DNA of 21,798 bases from Bacillota bacterium (lineage in GTDB: Bacteria; Bacillota; Clostridia; Lachnospirales; Lachnospiraceae), in assembly GCA_023421505.1 (NCBI GenBank), contig JAEZTJ010000012.1:1-21798 (forward strand), read 5' to 3'. Below the pieces are notes generated by a model, which saw only the letters and a program-made list of their open reading frames with translations, was not told where the DNA came from and did no database searches. Each line of letters starts with the position of its first letter. Position 1 is the stretch's first letter. Shown here piece after piece: positions 1 to 6,643 of the stretch. A program made the translations under genes and the position numbers.

Positions 1-1374
1 GGTTCCATATTTGATCCGAATGGCGTCTGCTATTTTACTTTTTCAGCAACAGAGGTGTTAAATTAATCTCGTTAGCGGGAATGAGCTTAATATTAAGCTT
101 TTCAAGGATTTCCTCGCTATTAAGGAAGCTGAACAGCTGGTGTGCGGACTGGTTGTTCAGCTTTTTCCTATTGTATGAATTGATATGACTCATCATAAGT
201 GTGATATCATCCTGAGCCAGTCCATCAAATGAAGTGCCCTTTGGCAGTACCCGTCGTATCATCTCGTGCGTTACTTCGCATCCACCTTTTTGGTCAGACC
301 GCTGAGGATCACAGTAGAATACGTGGGTTCTGCGTTCATTATTCTCATTAAACTCTATCGCAAGAGGGTTGGTAAATTCACTCCCTCTGTCTGTGAGAAT
401 GACCTGGAATAAGCTCGTAAATGTGTCATGCCCAAGAAGCCTATATAGCTGATCAAATATTTCGCTTACTGATCTGGCCGTATTCGTATCTCGGATAAAC
501 GCAAGCATAAGACTGCAGTTTCTAAAGTAGATGGTAAGAAGTATCTTTCCGCCTTTCCGACCTTCTACCGAATCCATCTCCACGATTGGGACATCTGGAT
601 TTGCTGCAATGTAGGCTTCAAAGTCTTCATAAGTACGCCCTAAGTGACATTGCTTATCTACTCTTACATGTTTCTTATGAGAGCGACTGCGATAACGAAC
701 CTTTCTGGGAAGGTCTATGTTATCCACTGAAAAGAGGCCTGCATCAATGTAGTTATAGATGGTCTTTTCATCAAGCATGATATCATCGGCGTTATTAACG
801 CAGATCATATGTATAGACTGCCCTTGCTTAATAAGAGGCGAGATGATGTCATCAATACGCTTGAGTTCTGAAGGAGTAACAGCTATCCCTTGACGGCTCT
901 CAGAACGAGTCGCTTCATACTCCTTCTGTGCACTCTTGGCATCATAAAGATGGCGCTCCAGTTTACAGCGCATACGGATATCGCAACCGTTGCAGACGTA
1001 TGGCGATTTATTTAACTTCTGACAAATGAGTTCAATAAAGTCAGGGCAATGTTCATAACAGTTTCGATATGGGCATCCCTTACAAGAACCTTTATATGGG
1101 TGTTTGCATGGTTTACATGCCATCCCAAAATGAGAACAGTTTGTGCGGTTAGCACAGGGATTATAGCTACCTTTACGAACAGTTTGACGGTGGTTCTTAA
1201 CTTCTTTAGAGATGGTTGATGGATCTTTTCCAAGCAATCTTCCAATCTCAGTAAATGAAGTTCCTTCTCTGAGGGAAACTTCGATAGTGGCTCTTTCATC
1301 AAGAGTTAGATGTGTGTTCTTTGCCATGGTATTTTCTCCTTGGAAACACGCCATCCGGACTCTGGTGCTGAACC
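1..1374 (-). mobile_element. IS30-type insertion sequence (left end at or beyond window start)
   Basis: The element holds one transposase gene on the minus strand. Candidate terminal inverted repeats are visible. Positions 1-27 read GGTTC, nine bases, then TCCGAATGGCGT. The reverse complement of about 1347-1374 reads GGTTC, ten bases, then TCCGGATGGCGT. That is 5/5 and 11/12 matches, and the repeats flank the gene closely, as expected for IS30 elements. Because base 1 of the window lies at the possible left tip, I cannot see a target duplication or exclude a longer left end. An open frame continues upstream of the transposase start beyond the right repeat, so the right boundary is also provisional. 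Family assignment is firm; the exact ends are a guess. Confidence 0.55.
35..1327 (-). CDS. IS30 family transposase
   Basis: A DDE transposase of about 430 residues that would cut and join the ends of its own element. The N-terminus carries the helix-turn-helix typical of IS30 (LTLDERATIEVSLREGTSF, then IGRLLGKDPSTISKEV). A cysteine-rich stretch follows (CSHFGMACKPCKH, CKGCPYRNC, CNGCDIRMRC), probably zinc binding. The catalytic core shows the first Asp in VEMDSVEG, the second in LTDRGSEF and the Glu in the CEVTHEMIRRVLPKGT block. The open frame runs on upstream, but I chose the ATG at 1327 because AAGGAG sits nine bases before it and the sequence from there matches the family N-terminus. No internal stop or frameshift is visible, so it may be functional. 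Confidence 0.93.
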   Translation of the reverse strand: MAKNTHLTLDERATIEVSLREGTSFTEIGRLLGKDPSTISKEVKNHRQTVRKGSYNPCANRTNCSHFGMACKPCKHPYKGSCKGCPYRNCYEHCPDFIELICQKLNKSPYVCNGCDIRMRCKLERHLYDAKSAQKEYEATRSESRQGIAVTPSELKRIDDIISPLIKQGQSIHMICVNNADDIMLDEKTIYNYIDAGLFSVDNIDLPRKVRYRSRSHKKHVRVDKQCHLGRTYEDFEAYIAANPDVPIVEMDSVEGRKGGKILLTIYFRNCSLMLAFIRDTNTARSVSEIFDQLYRLLGHDTFTSLFQVILTDRGSEFTNPLAIEFNENNERRTHVFYCDPQRSDQKGGCEVTHEMIRRVLPKGTSFDGLAQDDITLMMSHINSYNRKKLNNQSAHQLFSFLNSEEILEKLNIKLIPANEINLTPLLLKK

Positions 1375-1692
1375 ATAAATATACCATACCAGAATGGTTT
1401 GCAAGAGTAATTTCTGGCAGCAACTTTGCAATACTAAGTTCCAGTTTGAGGGTGAACGGACTGGAATTTAACTTTTCAATTCACCTACTTAATAGTAAGG
1501 CGAGATGCCACTTTGTAAAGTGAGATGCAATGTTTGTAACCGGCAACTGAATATTTGTAAACGAGAAGCCACTTTTATATCCCAAATGTAGTCTGATTTC
1601 TTAGTTTTTCTTAGCTTCTACTTAAGCTTTCTTTACTTCATAGGTTATACTTTTTTAAAATGAAATGTTAACGTAAACAGTAACTTTTATTT
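1375..1692. other. Gene-free stretch with insertion-sequence debris
   Basis: About 318 bases without a convincing gene separate the IS30 element from the nucleotidyltransferase gene. From 1375 to 1499 one minus-strand frame stays open into the transposase gene, but it has no ribosome binding site. From 1500 to 1580 there is an array of 20-bp repeats, listed separately. From 1581 to 1692 the sequence is AT-rich, and I see no clear terminator for the operon that ends at 1693. Confidence 0.5.
1500..1580 (-). repeat. Four imperfect 20-bp direct repeats, possible IS21-type end remnant
   Basis: Four consecutive units of 20-21 bp start at 1500, 1520, 1540 and 1561. On the plus strand, units one, two and four share GAGATGC or GAGAAGC near their start, and units one to three end in TTTGTAA. 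On the minus strand they read as TTTACAAA followed by a GCATCTC-like core. IS21-family elements are known for multiple transposase-binding repeats of about this size near their ends. No istA or istB gene is in the window, so this would be a leftover end. The repeats are visible; the IS21 link is inference. Confidence 0.5.
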
Positions 1693-2880
1693 TCATAGTC
1701 CCACCCGCTTATATCTATCTTTCATACTGGAGATATCCTCCTCTGAAACCGAATGAACATTTTTCAATTTTTGCAGCATTTTCCTGCGTTCGAACAACAG
1801 GCAATTGATACCTCTGATTATCCAAAAGATCGGTAACAAGAAGGGCAGCTTGTCAAGAATAGGAAAGGAGTATTTAAGTGACTCCGGTTTTGGAAAAAGC
1901 AGCCTTAACCAATAGGAGCCTTTCCCCATAGAACCTTTTTTATCAGTCTGCATACACATGGAAGATATCGTAGAACGCTTATGGGTACCATAAGCCCCGC
2001 TAGAGAATATATATTCTGTCATTTCACTATATACTTCTTTGGTTTGCCCATTACTAAACCACATATCTCCCAGCCCACATATATTCTTTGAAAACTCTAA
2101 AAGAGCAATCTTCTTAAGCTCTTCTTGAATGTAATCCCAATTCATTTTATCCCGATAGTAGCGACGATACACCCATATGTCCATGATGGAGCGAATCCCG
2201 GTTCCGCCACTCCTATAGTGCTTAGCGAGATGGATGAAAAGATAAATATAAAAATCCTCGCAAGTAAGCTGCCAGATAAATTTGCAGCCAGGCTTTAAGA
2301 TAGCTCTATCCCAGGTTTTATTTAAATAAGCACTGTAAGGTGAAGCCTCCGAGATAAGTCTTTGATGCATTTCTATATTCAGAAATGGTCTTTTAAAGTA
2401 TGAGTCATGGTTTCCTCCCTTATGTTCTAAGGAAAAACCTAACTCTAGCATGATTTTATTAACAGCTTTCGTCTGCTCCTTCTTAAACAAAATATCAACA
2501 TCTGCCATCAATCGCATGTCGGGACCTGGGTATAGGTATTTAATCAAGTAACCTTTTAGCGGCATACTGTTGATACAATTTTCTTCAAAATTATGTAAAA
2601 GCTGCTCTACTGCAATATGTTGGGTAGCCTCTTTTGCCACGGCACATTTATATGCACTCTGAAAATTATGCATCACATCCAGTGGAGGCTTATTCTCCTC
2701 CTCTAGCTCTTTAATACCAAAGAATATCATATTTGCTACACCATGTTTCGCTGACAGCTTATAAAACTTTTCCCAGTCCATATTCTGCGGTGGCCTCTGA
2801 GGCTGTACCTTATGAAGTACAGCAGTAAGCAAATGGATTAAATATTGTTGTTCAGGCTGTATGATATACAAATAATTCAT
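1693..2880 (-). CDS. Nucleotidyltransferase family protein (NTP_transf_5-like)
   Basis: A 395-residue protein of the nucleotidyltransferase family often found with lasso-peptide kinases and PqqD-like proteins. The fold signature is the MPLKG turn at 106-110, followed by the metal-binding pair D127 and D129 in DMRLMADVDILF. A third acidic candidate is E170 in IEMHQRL. An aromatic-rich region with WQLTCEDFYIYLFIHLAKH at about 204-222 is typical of the family. The C-terminal third has a hydrophobic stretch near 340-362 that might touch the membrane. The start overlaps the end of the ABC gene by 29 bases. AAAGGG lies almost directly before the ATG, which is unusually close, so the start is uncertain. 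It is the last gene of the operon. It probably transfers a nucleotide to a peptide or sugar; the substrate is unknown. Confidence 0.8.
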   Translation of the reverse strand: MNYLYIIQPEQQYLIHLLTAVLHKVQPQRPPQNMDWEKFYKLSAKHGVANMIFFGIKELEEENKPPLDVMHNFQSAYKCAVAKEATQHIAVEQLLHNFEENCINSMPLKGYLIKYLYPGPDMRLMADVDILFKKEQTKAVNKIMLELGFSLEHKGGNHDSYFKRPFLNIEMHQRLISEASPYSAYLNKTWDRAILKPGCKFIWQLTCEDFYIYLFIHLAKHYRSGGTGIRSIMDIWVYRRYYRDKMNWDYIQEELKKIALLEFSKNICGLGDMWFSNGQTKEVYSEMTEYIFSSGAYGTHKRSTISSMCMQTDKKGSMGKGSYWLRLLFPKPESLKYSFPILDKLPFLLPIFWIIRGINCLLFERRKMLQKLKNVHSVSEEDISSMKDRYKRVGL

Positions 2881-4549
2881 CCCTTTCTTCTACTACCAGT
2901 TTACCGTCTTCGATGTGTATTTCCTTATTGCATAGGGAAAATACAGCTTTTCTATGACTAATAATCAGACAGGTCTTATCTGTAATTTCTCGAATATTTT
3001 GAAGCAGCTTCTTTTCAGTGTCCTCATCCAGTGCAGAAGTTGACTCATCCAAAAGCAGTATGGGTGCTCCGCATAGAATCGCTCTGGCTATTGCTAGGCG
3101 CTGTATCTGTCCTTCGGATAGACCCAGACCCTTCTCTCCGATAACCGTATCAAGGCCCAGCGGCAAGGCTTTAATAAATTCAGCAGCACAGCTAATCTGT
3201 GCAGCTGACATGATTTCTTCGTCTGTTGCTGTTGAACCTGCAAATGCAATACTCTCTCGTATGGTACCTGAAAGTAGCAGATTTCCCTGAGGGACATATG
3301 CAAAAAGCTTCCTTGTATGGCGGTCAGCGAGTATTCTTTCCCCACTATTTAGCTTGATATCGATGGTTCCTTCGGTAGGAATAAAGATTCCAAGTAACAG
3401 CAGGAGTAACGTACTTTTTCCTATGCCTGACCGTCCGGTTACTACGATAAAGTCTCCTTTTTTAATACTAAAATCGACGTGCTCGAATATCTTATCCCTG
3501 TTATAATGGAAGGAAATATTCTCAAGCCTTATACTGCTCATATTAGAATAGATTGACGTTAAATTAATCTCCTGTAGGTTTATCACAGGCTCATCCGGAA
3601 GCTTCTCAAGCTCTATCATACGCTCCGCCGAGGCAATAACACCATACACCTTGGTGAGTATTCCGGAAAGCCCAGCAAAAGGTGACTGTACCTGTCCCAC
3701 CAGCTGCAGGATTGCCGTAAGAGTACCAAAACTGATGGCTTTATCCATTAATTTAAGAGCACTCCAAACCAATGCATAAAGATATCCTACAGAAAAAGTA
3801 AAAGAAAAGCCTGTATTAGCCAGTGTGCTGATTGCGTTCTTTCTTATTTTAGCTTTGTAGTGTCCCTGTAAAAGCTTAACAGTCTTATTTTCCATTTCAT
3901 ATTCCGCACCGAAGGTTTTTACAACCACCAGACTTTCAAGCAGTTCCTGTATAAAGGAACGTACTCTTCCGTCCATTTCCTGCACATTCTTATGCAGATA
4001 TTTAAGCTTACCCCGAAAGTATTTTGTAATAAAAAAAAGCAATAAGCCAACAACAAGAAAGATAAGGGTAAAGGCAGGGTCAAAGATACAAAGCACAGTT
4101 AGGGCTCCAACGAGCTTTGTTAATAGGCCAGCAAAATCCGGTATAATAGTAGTAATCCCTTCCGTAACAACTGAAATATCACCGGTTAGCCTGTTCATCA
4201 GTTCACCGCTATGGTATCTGAAAGTATGGGAATAATCCTTATTTAAAAGTAACCTAAGAAGCTTCGTCTTATAGTTGATTTCCAGCCTACCCTGTAATCT
4301 AACCTCAAGGCTGCGGCAAAAAATACGAAGAAGCAGCTGCATAGCAATGACTGCAAACAACCCGATACCTTGCTTGATTAAGTGATCCCTCTCACCCGCC
4401 ACAGCACTGTCTATGACGCCTCGTCCAGCAAGAACAAACAGTAAACCGCTTCCCATAAAAAGGACATTTGCTATAATCAACATTAGAAGCGGAAGTAATT
4501 GCTTTTTTGAATTTTGATAGAGCCATGTCAGAGTTATCTTATCCTTCAT
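2852..4549 (-). CDS. ABC transporter, fused permease and ATPase (peptide-exporter type)
   Basis: A 565-residue half-transporter that would work as a homodimer in the cytoplasmic membrane, exporting a substrate at the expense of ATP. Residues 1-310 form the six-helix membrane domain, with hydrophobic segments near 17-41, 61-77, 135-173 and 245-268. Residues 338-550 form the ATPase: Walker A GRSGIGKS at 372-379, Q-loop Q421, signature LSEGQ at 477-481, Walker B ILLLD at 497-501 followed by E502, and switch His H532. It has no N-terminal C39 peptidase domain, so leader removal must be done by another protein, conceivably the S26-type peptidase just upstream. It overlaps the upstream gene by 11 bases and the downstream gene by 29, indicating tight translational coupling. 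Lasso-peptide D proteins have the same architecture. Confidence 0.93.
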   Translation of the reverse strand: MKDKITLTWLYQNSKKQLLPLLMLIIANVLFMGSGLLFVLAGRGVIDSAVAGERDHLIKQGIGLFAVIAMQLLLRIFCRSLEVRLQGRLEINYKTKLLRLLLNKDYSHTFRYHSGELMNRLTGDISVVTEGITTIIPDFAGLLTKLVGALTVLCIFDPAFTLIFLVVGLLLFFITKYFRGKLKYLHKNVQEMDGRVRSFIQELLESLVVVKTFGAEYEMENKTVKLLQGHYKAKIRKNAISTLANTGFSFTFSVGYLYALVWSALKLMDKAISFGTLTAILQLVGQVQSPFAGLSGILTKVYGVIASAERMIELEKLPDEPVINLQEINLTSIYSNMSSIRLENISFHYNRDKIFEHVDFSIKKGDFIVVTGRSGIGKSTLLLLLLGIFIPTEGTIDIKLNSGERILADRHTRKLFAYVPQGNLLLSGTIRESIAFAGSTATDEEIMSAAQISCAAEFIKALPLGLDTVIGEKGLGLSEGQIQRLAIARAILCGAPILLLDESTSALDEDTEKKLLQNIREITDKTCLIISHRKAVFSLCNKEIHIEDGKLVVEERDELFVYHTA

Positions 4550-5048
4550 CTTCTTTCTCTCCCTTATGGCTTATATAATAGGTTATCCTTCTAGCAAGTT
4601 GCTTACTCTTAAATAATCCCCATCGGACGGGATATCCATAGGTCCATAGTCTGCAGTAGAGCTTATACCCAAAAGCATCGCAGGAGATATATCTATCTCC
4701 TCTCCAAAAGCCCTTAACTACCCCAAGCACCTGGGACGGCTGTATTTGATACTCTTTTACATACAGATTGTCTCCAGTCATAATATAACCCTCTCGCTTT
4801 ACTGCTATAATCCGGTGTAGAATATATTTTCCATCCCCACGGATATAAAGAGGCAAATCGTATTTTTTTAAAGGTCTCTGCAAGCTTACGAGGCATACCT
4901 TATCTCGTAGATGGTGCAGCATAGGCCTCATACTGTTTCCTGTTATGGTAAAAATTACTTCCCCATTATTTTGTATAATCTCTTTCATCAAAGGGGTAAG
5001 CTCTGATAGTGCAACCTGTTTACACTTATGAAGCATAGGTTCAGCCAC
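4539..5048 (-). CDS. S24/S26 family peptidase (SipW-like signal-peptidase fold)
   Basis: A 169-residue protein with the core of the signal-peptidase family. The catalytic Ser is in GNSMRPML (S39). The general base appears to be His (H78 in YILHRI), as in SipW and archaeal enzymes, rather than the Lys of classic bacterial signal peptidase I. The GDN motif is at 92-94. There is no obvious N-terminal membrane anchor, which is unusual for a secretory signal peptidase and suggests a specialised cytosolic or peripheral protease. The start is GTG, overlapping the PqqD stop by eight bases; an ATG four codons further in is the alternative. It sits between the peptide chaperone and the ABC exporter, so leader cleavage of a modified peptide is an attractive but unproven role. 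Confidence 0.78.
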   Translation of the reverse strand: MAEPMLHKCKQVALSELTPLMKEIIQNNGEVIFTITGNSMRPMLHHLRDKVCLVSLQRPLKKYDLPLYIRGDGKYILHRIIAVKREGYIMTGDNLYVKEYQIQPSQVLGVVKGFWRGDRYISCDAFGYKLYCRLWTYGYPVRWGLFKSKQLARRITYYISHKGEKEDEG

Positions 5049-5304
5049 ATAAATCAGCCGCCTTCAATTTCACAAGAAATTCAGAAAGATCCGCTTTAGC
5101 AGTAGCTTCATCAATCTCATATTCTTCCAGCATACCAAATAGTAGCTCCTGCTCGGTTTTTTCTTTGCCTAATAGTTTCCACAAATATGCACCCGTATCG
5201 TTTAAGGTAATTACTCCAGAAAAATCCACCGATGTATTACCAGTTGGGACTACTACATGGTTCCCGGCGACCTCTCTTAATATATAACCGTTTTTTATCT
5301 TCAT
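5041..5304 (-). CDS. PqqD family peptide-binding chaperone
   Basis: An 87-residue protein with the PqqD / RiPP-recognition-element fold. The N-terminal strands YILREVAGNHVVVPTG and the characteristic FSGVITLNDTGAYLWKLL segment are visible, followed by helices through EEYEIDEATAKADLSEFLVKL. Proteins of this fold bind the leader of a ribosomal peptide and present it to modifying enzymes; free-standing versions are called B1 in lasso-peptide clusters. I chose the ATG at 5304 because GGAGG lies six bases before it; the open frame continues about ten codons upstream through a hairpin without a site. Its stop overlaps the next gene. It lies downstream of the kinase gene behind a structured leader with three hairpins, which might set its expression relative to the kinase. 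Confidence 0.87.
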   Translation of the reverse strand: MKIKNGYILREVAGNHVVVPTGNTSVDFSGVITLNDTGAYLWKLLGKEKTEQELLFGMLEEYEIDEATAKADLSEFLVKLKAADLCG

Positions 5305-5317
5305 AATAACCTCCATC

Positions 5318-5400
5318 TGCCGCATAAGCGGCATACAAATACTGAGCGAAAAGCACGCTTAGTGCTTTTTGCCGGTTGAAAAATGTACTTCTTTTCAACC
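5318..5400. repeat. Three consecutive hairpins in front of the PqqD gene
   Basis: Three inverted repeats follow each other directly. The first is 5318-5323 with 5328-5333 (6 bp, loop 4). The second is 5346-5356 with 5362-5372 (11 bp, one wobble pair). The third is 5374-5382 with 5392-5400 (9 bp). In the operon transcript they sit between the kinase and the PqqD ribosome binding site. They may act as an RNA-stability or attenuating element. They are similar in style to the hairpin array at 15340-15521 but share no obvious sequence with it. Confidence 0.7.
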
Positions 5401-5447
5401 TATCCTCCATTCTGTCGATCGGCATATCAAATAATTATGAAGAAGCT

Positions 5448-5510
5448 TTAAATAAGTATCTCTGTGCTCATTAAGTATTCTTCCAGAGTGTGAAGTGCTT
5501 TTTTTGACAC
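5448..5510 (-). CDS. Possible 20-residue peptide between kinase and PqqD genes
   Basis: A GTG-started frame encodes 20 residues, beginning SKKALHTLEEYL after the start and ending STEILI. GGGTAGGA lies about five bases before the GTG, an acceptable ribosome binding site, and the frame begins 28 bases after the kinase stop. A precursor peptide would be expected about here in a RiPP operon. However, this peptide is very short, lacks a recognisable core and does not resemble a lasso precursor. It could equally be a chance frame or the remnant of a decayed precursor. Confidence 0.22.
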   Translation of the reverse strand: MSKKALHTLEEYLMSTEILI

Positions 5511-5538
5511 AACATTCCTACCCTTTGAATTTGCAAGA

Positions 5539-6264
5539 TTATTCAAGCTGCATCTTCTCTTCATATATAGCTTCATAGGATAACTTTACCGCATCCAAAC
5601 TAATCGTACAATCCAATTGATAAACAGGCGTTTTTTGAAGTAATGTATCCAACAGTCCTAACAGCTTGTCTGTCTTTTTTGCATCATCTAATGGGCGCAG
5701 ACTCTGATAGATAAGCATTGGAACCGCTTCCCTACTGTCTAGTCGCCTAATCAGGTTTTGGTTAGCCTGTTTAAGAAAAACAATCGCAGCAAGGGGTACC
5801 CTTGTATTTACATGAAGATGGCATTTACCGCTCCAAGGCGTACCATATACATAGAAAGTATCCTGTATCAGGCGTAGTGCAGGCTTGTCGTCATTAATGA
5901 TTACGGCTTTATCCTTTCCAAAGTACTGCTGCCACAATCCTGTATGTGTTGACTTTCCTGTCCCACTGGGACCAGAAAAAAGTATCGCGCGGTTACGTAA
6001 AGCCACAGCCGAAGAGTGCAAACAAAAACCGTCGAAGTCTAACAGCTTACAGGCAAAGGCATAACCCGTCTGAATATACTCATATTCGTCAGAAGTCAGG
6101 TACGGAAATTCTTCACCAGTCCTATCCAGTATACCCCTGTTAACTCTCATGGTAATATTGGCTTTCTCTTCTGCTACTTCCAGATAAGTGGTCATTTTGC
6201 TTAGCTGTGCTTCACTAAGACCTTCTGTTTCCACAATTAGATCAGCAATTTTGTACCGGTTCAT
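5539..6264 (-). CDS. HPr-kinase-like / lasso-peptide-kinase-like protein
   Basis: A 241-residue protein with the P-loop fold shared by HPr kinase and PEP carboxykinase. Visible are Walker A GPSGTGKS at 98-105 followed by THTGLW, the paired acidic residues of INDDKPAL (D125, D126), and GTPWSGK at 141-147. HSSAV at 83-87 precedes the P-loop as in related proteins. Relatives are often annotated as HPr serine kinase or PEP carboxykinase; in paeninodin-type clusters a homologue phosphorylates the precursor peptide. It lacks the N-terminal domain of true HprK (about 310 residues), so regulation of HPr is unlikely. I chose the ATG at 6264 because AGGAG precedes it, and because the longer frame would start inside the promoter -10 box. 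It is the first gene of the five-gene operon. The substrate is unknown. Confidence 0.82.
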   Translation of the reverse strand: MNRYKIADLIVETEGLSEAQLSKMTTYLEVAEEKANITMRVNRGILDRTGEEFPYLTSDEYEYIQTGYAFACKLLDFDGFCLHSSAVALRNRAILFSGPSGTGKSTHTGLWQQYFGKDKAVIINDDKPALRLIQDTFYVYGTPWSGKCHLHVNTRVPLAAIVFLKQANQNLIRRLDSREAVPMLIYQSLRPLDDAKKTDKLLGLLDTLLQKTPVYQLDCTISLDAVKLSYEAIYEEKMQLE

Positions 6265-6313
6265 CTTTGCTTTCTCCTTTCCGGTCTTATTCCTTCGTTT
6301 AAAATCATATATC

Positions 6314-6342
6314 ATTATATCATAGCTTCCAATACATTACCA
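6314..6342 (-). promoter_or_regulatory. Extended -10 promoter of the kinase operon
   Basis: On the minus strand there is a perfect TATAAT (6319-6314) preceded by TGA, an extended -10. Seventeen bases further upstream is a weak -35-like TGGTAA. Transcription would begin near 6306, giving a leader of about 40 bases before the kinase start. Confidence 0.6.
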
Positions 6343-6347
6343 TCATT

Positions 6348-6458
6348 TTACTTTTTCAAGAAACGCTCTCCTGTCTTATCCTGCTTTTCATAGATAGAAA
6401 GCAACTCATATACCTTACCACTACGTACTTTATTGGGGCGAAAGTATGTTGCGAACAC
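6348..6458 (-). pseudogene. Coding-like fragment, unrecognised
   Basis: A minus-strand frame of 36 residues ends at a TAA just upstream of the kinase promoter. It reads like real protein: ATYFRPNKVRSGKVYELL, then IYEKQDKTGERFLKK. In-frame stops lie just upstream, and neither the GTG at 6458 nor any other start has a ribosome binding site. It therefore looks like the surviving C-terminus of a lost gene rather than an intact small gene. I do not recognise the family. Confidence 0.3.
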
Positions 6459-6567
6459 ACTATGCTTCGTATCACAATTTCACTAATATAAATTGTTCAA
6501 ATTGACAGTTACATTTTGTAAATGGGCTTTTGAAAGTCTAATCCTACTTATATTTAATAATATAAAA

Positions 6568-6593
6568 AGGGAGACAACTAATATCATCTCCCT
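6568..6593 (-). terminator. Intrinsic terminator of the methionine synthase gene
   Basis: On the minus strand an AGGGAGA/TCTCCCT stem with a 12-base loop is followed by a run of T. It lies about 50 bases after the MetH stop codon. Confidence 0.8.
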
Positions 6594-6643
6594 GATTAAA
6601 CCCTTGATCAAGTTCATGCTTGAAAGCTAAAAATAATATTTGT

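Noticed and set aside
1328..1523. Extension of the IS30 transposase frame upstream of its ATG
   Set aside because: It reads through the candidate right inverted repeat, while AAGGAG directly precedes the ATG at 1327.
5237..5425. A 62-residue minus-strand frame overlapping the PqqD start
   Set aside because: It crosses the hairpins, overlaps the PqqD gene in another frame and has no ribosome binding site.
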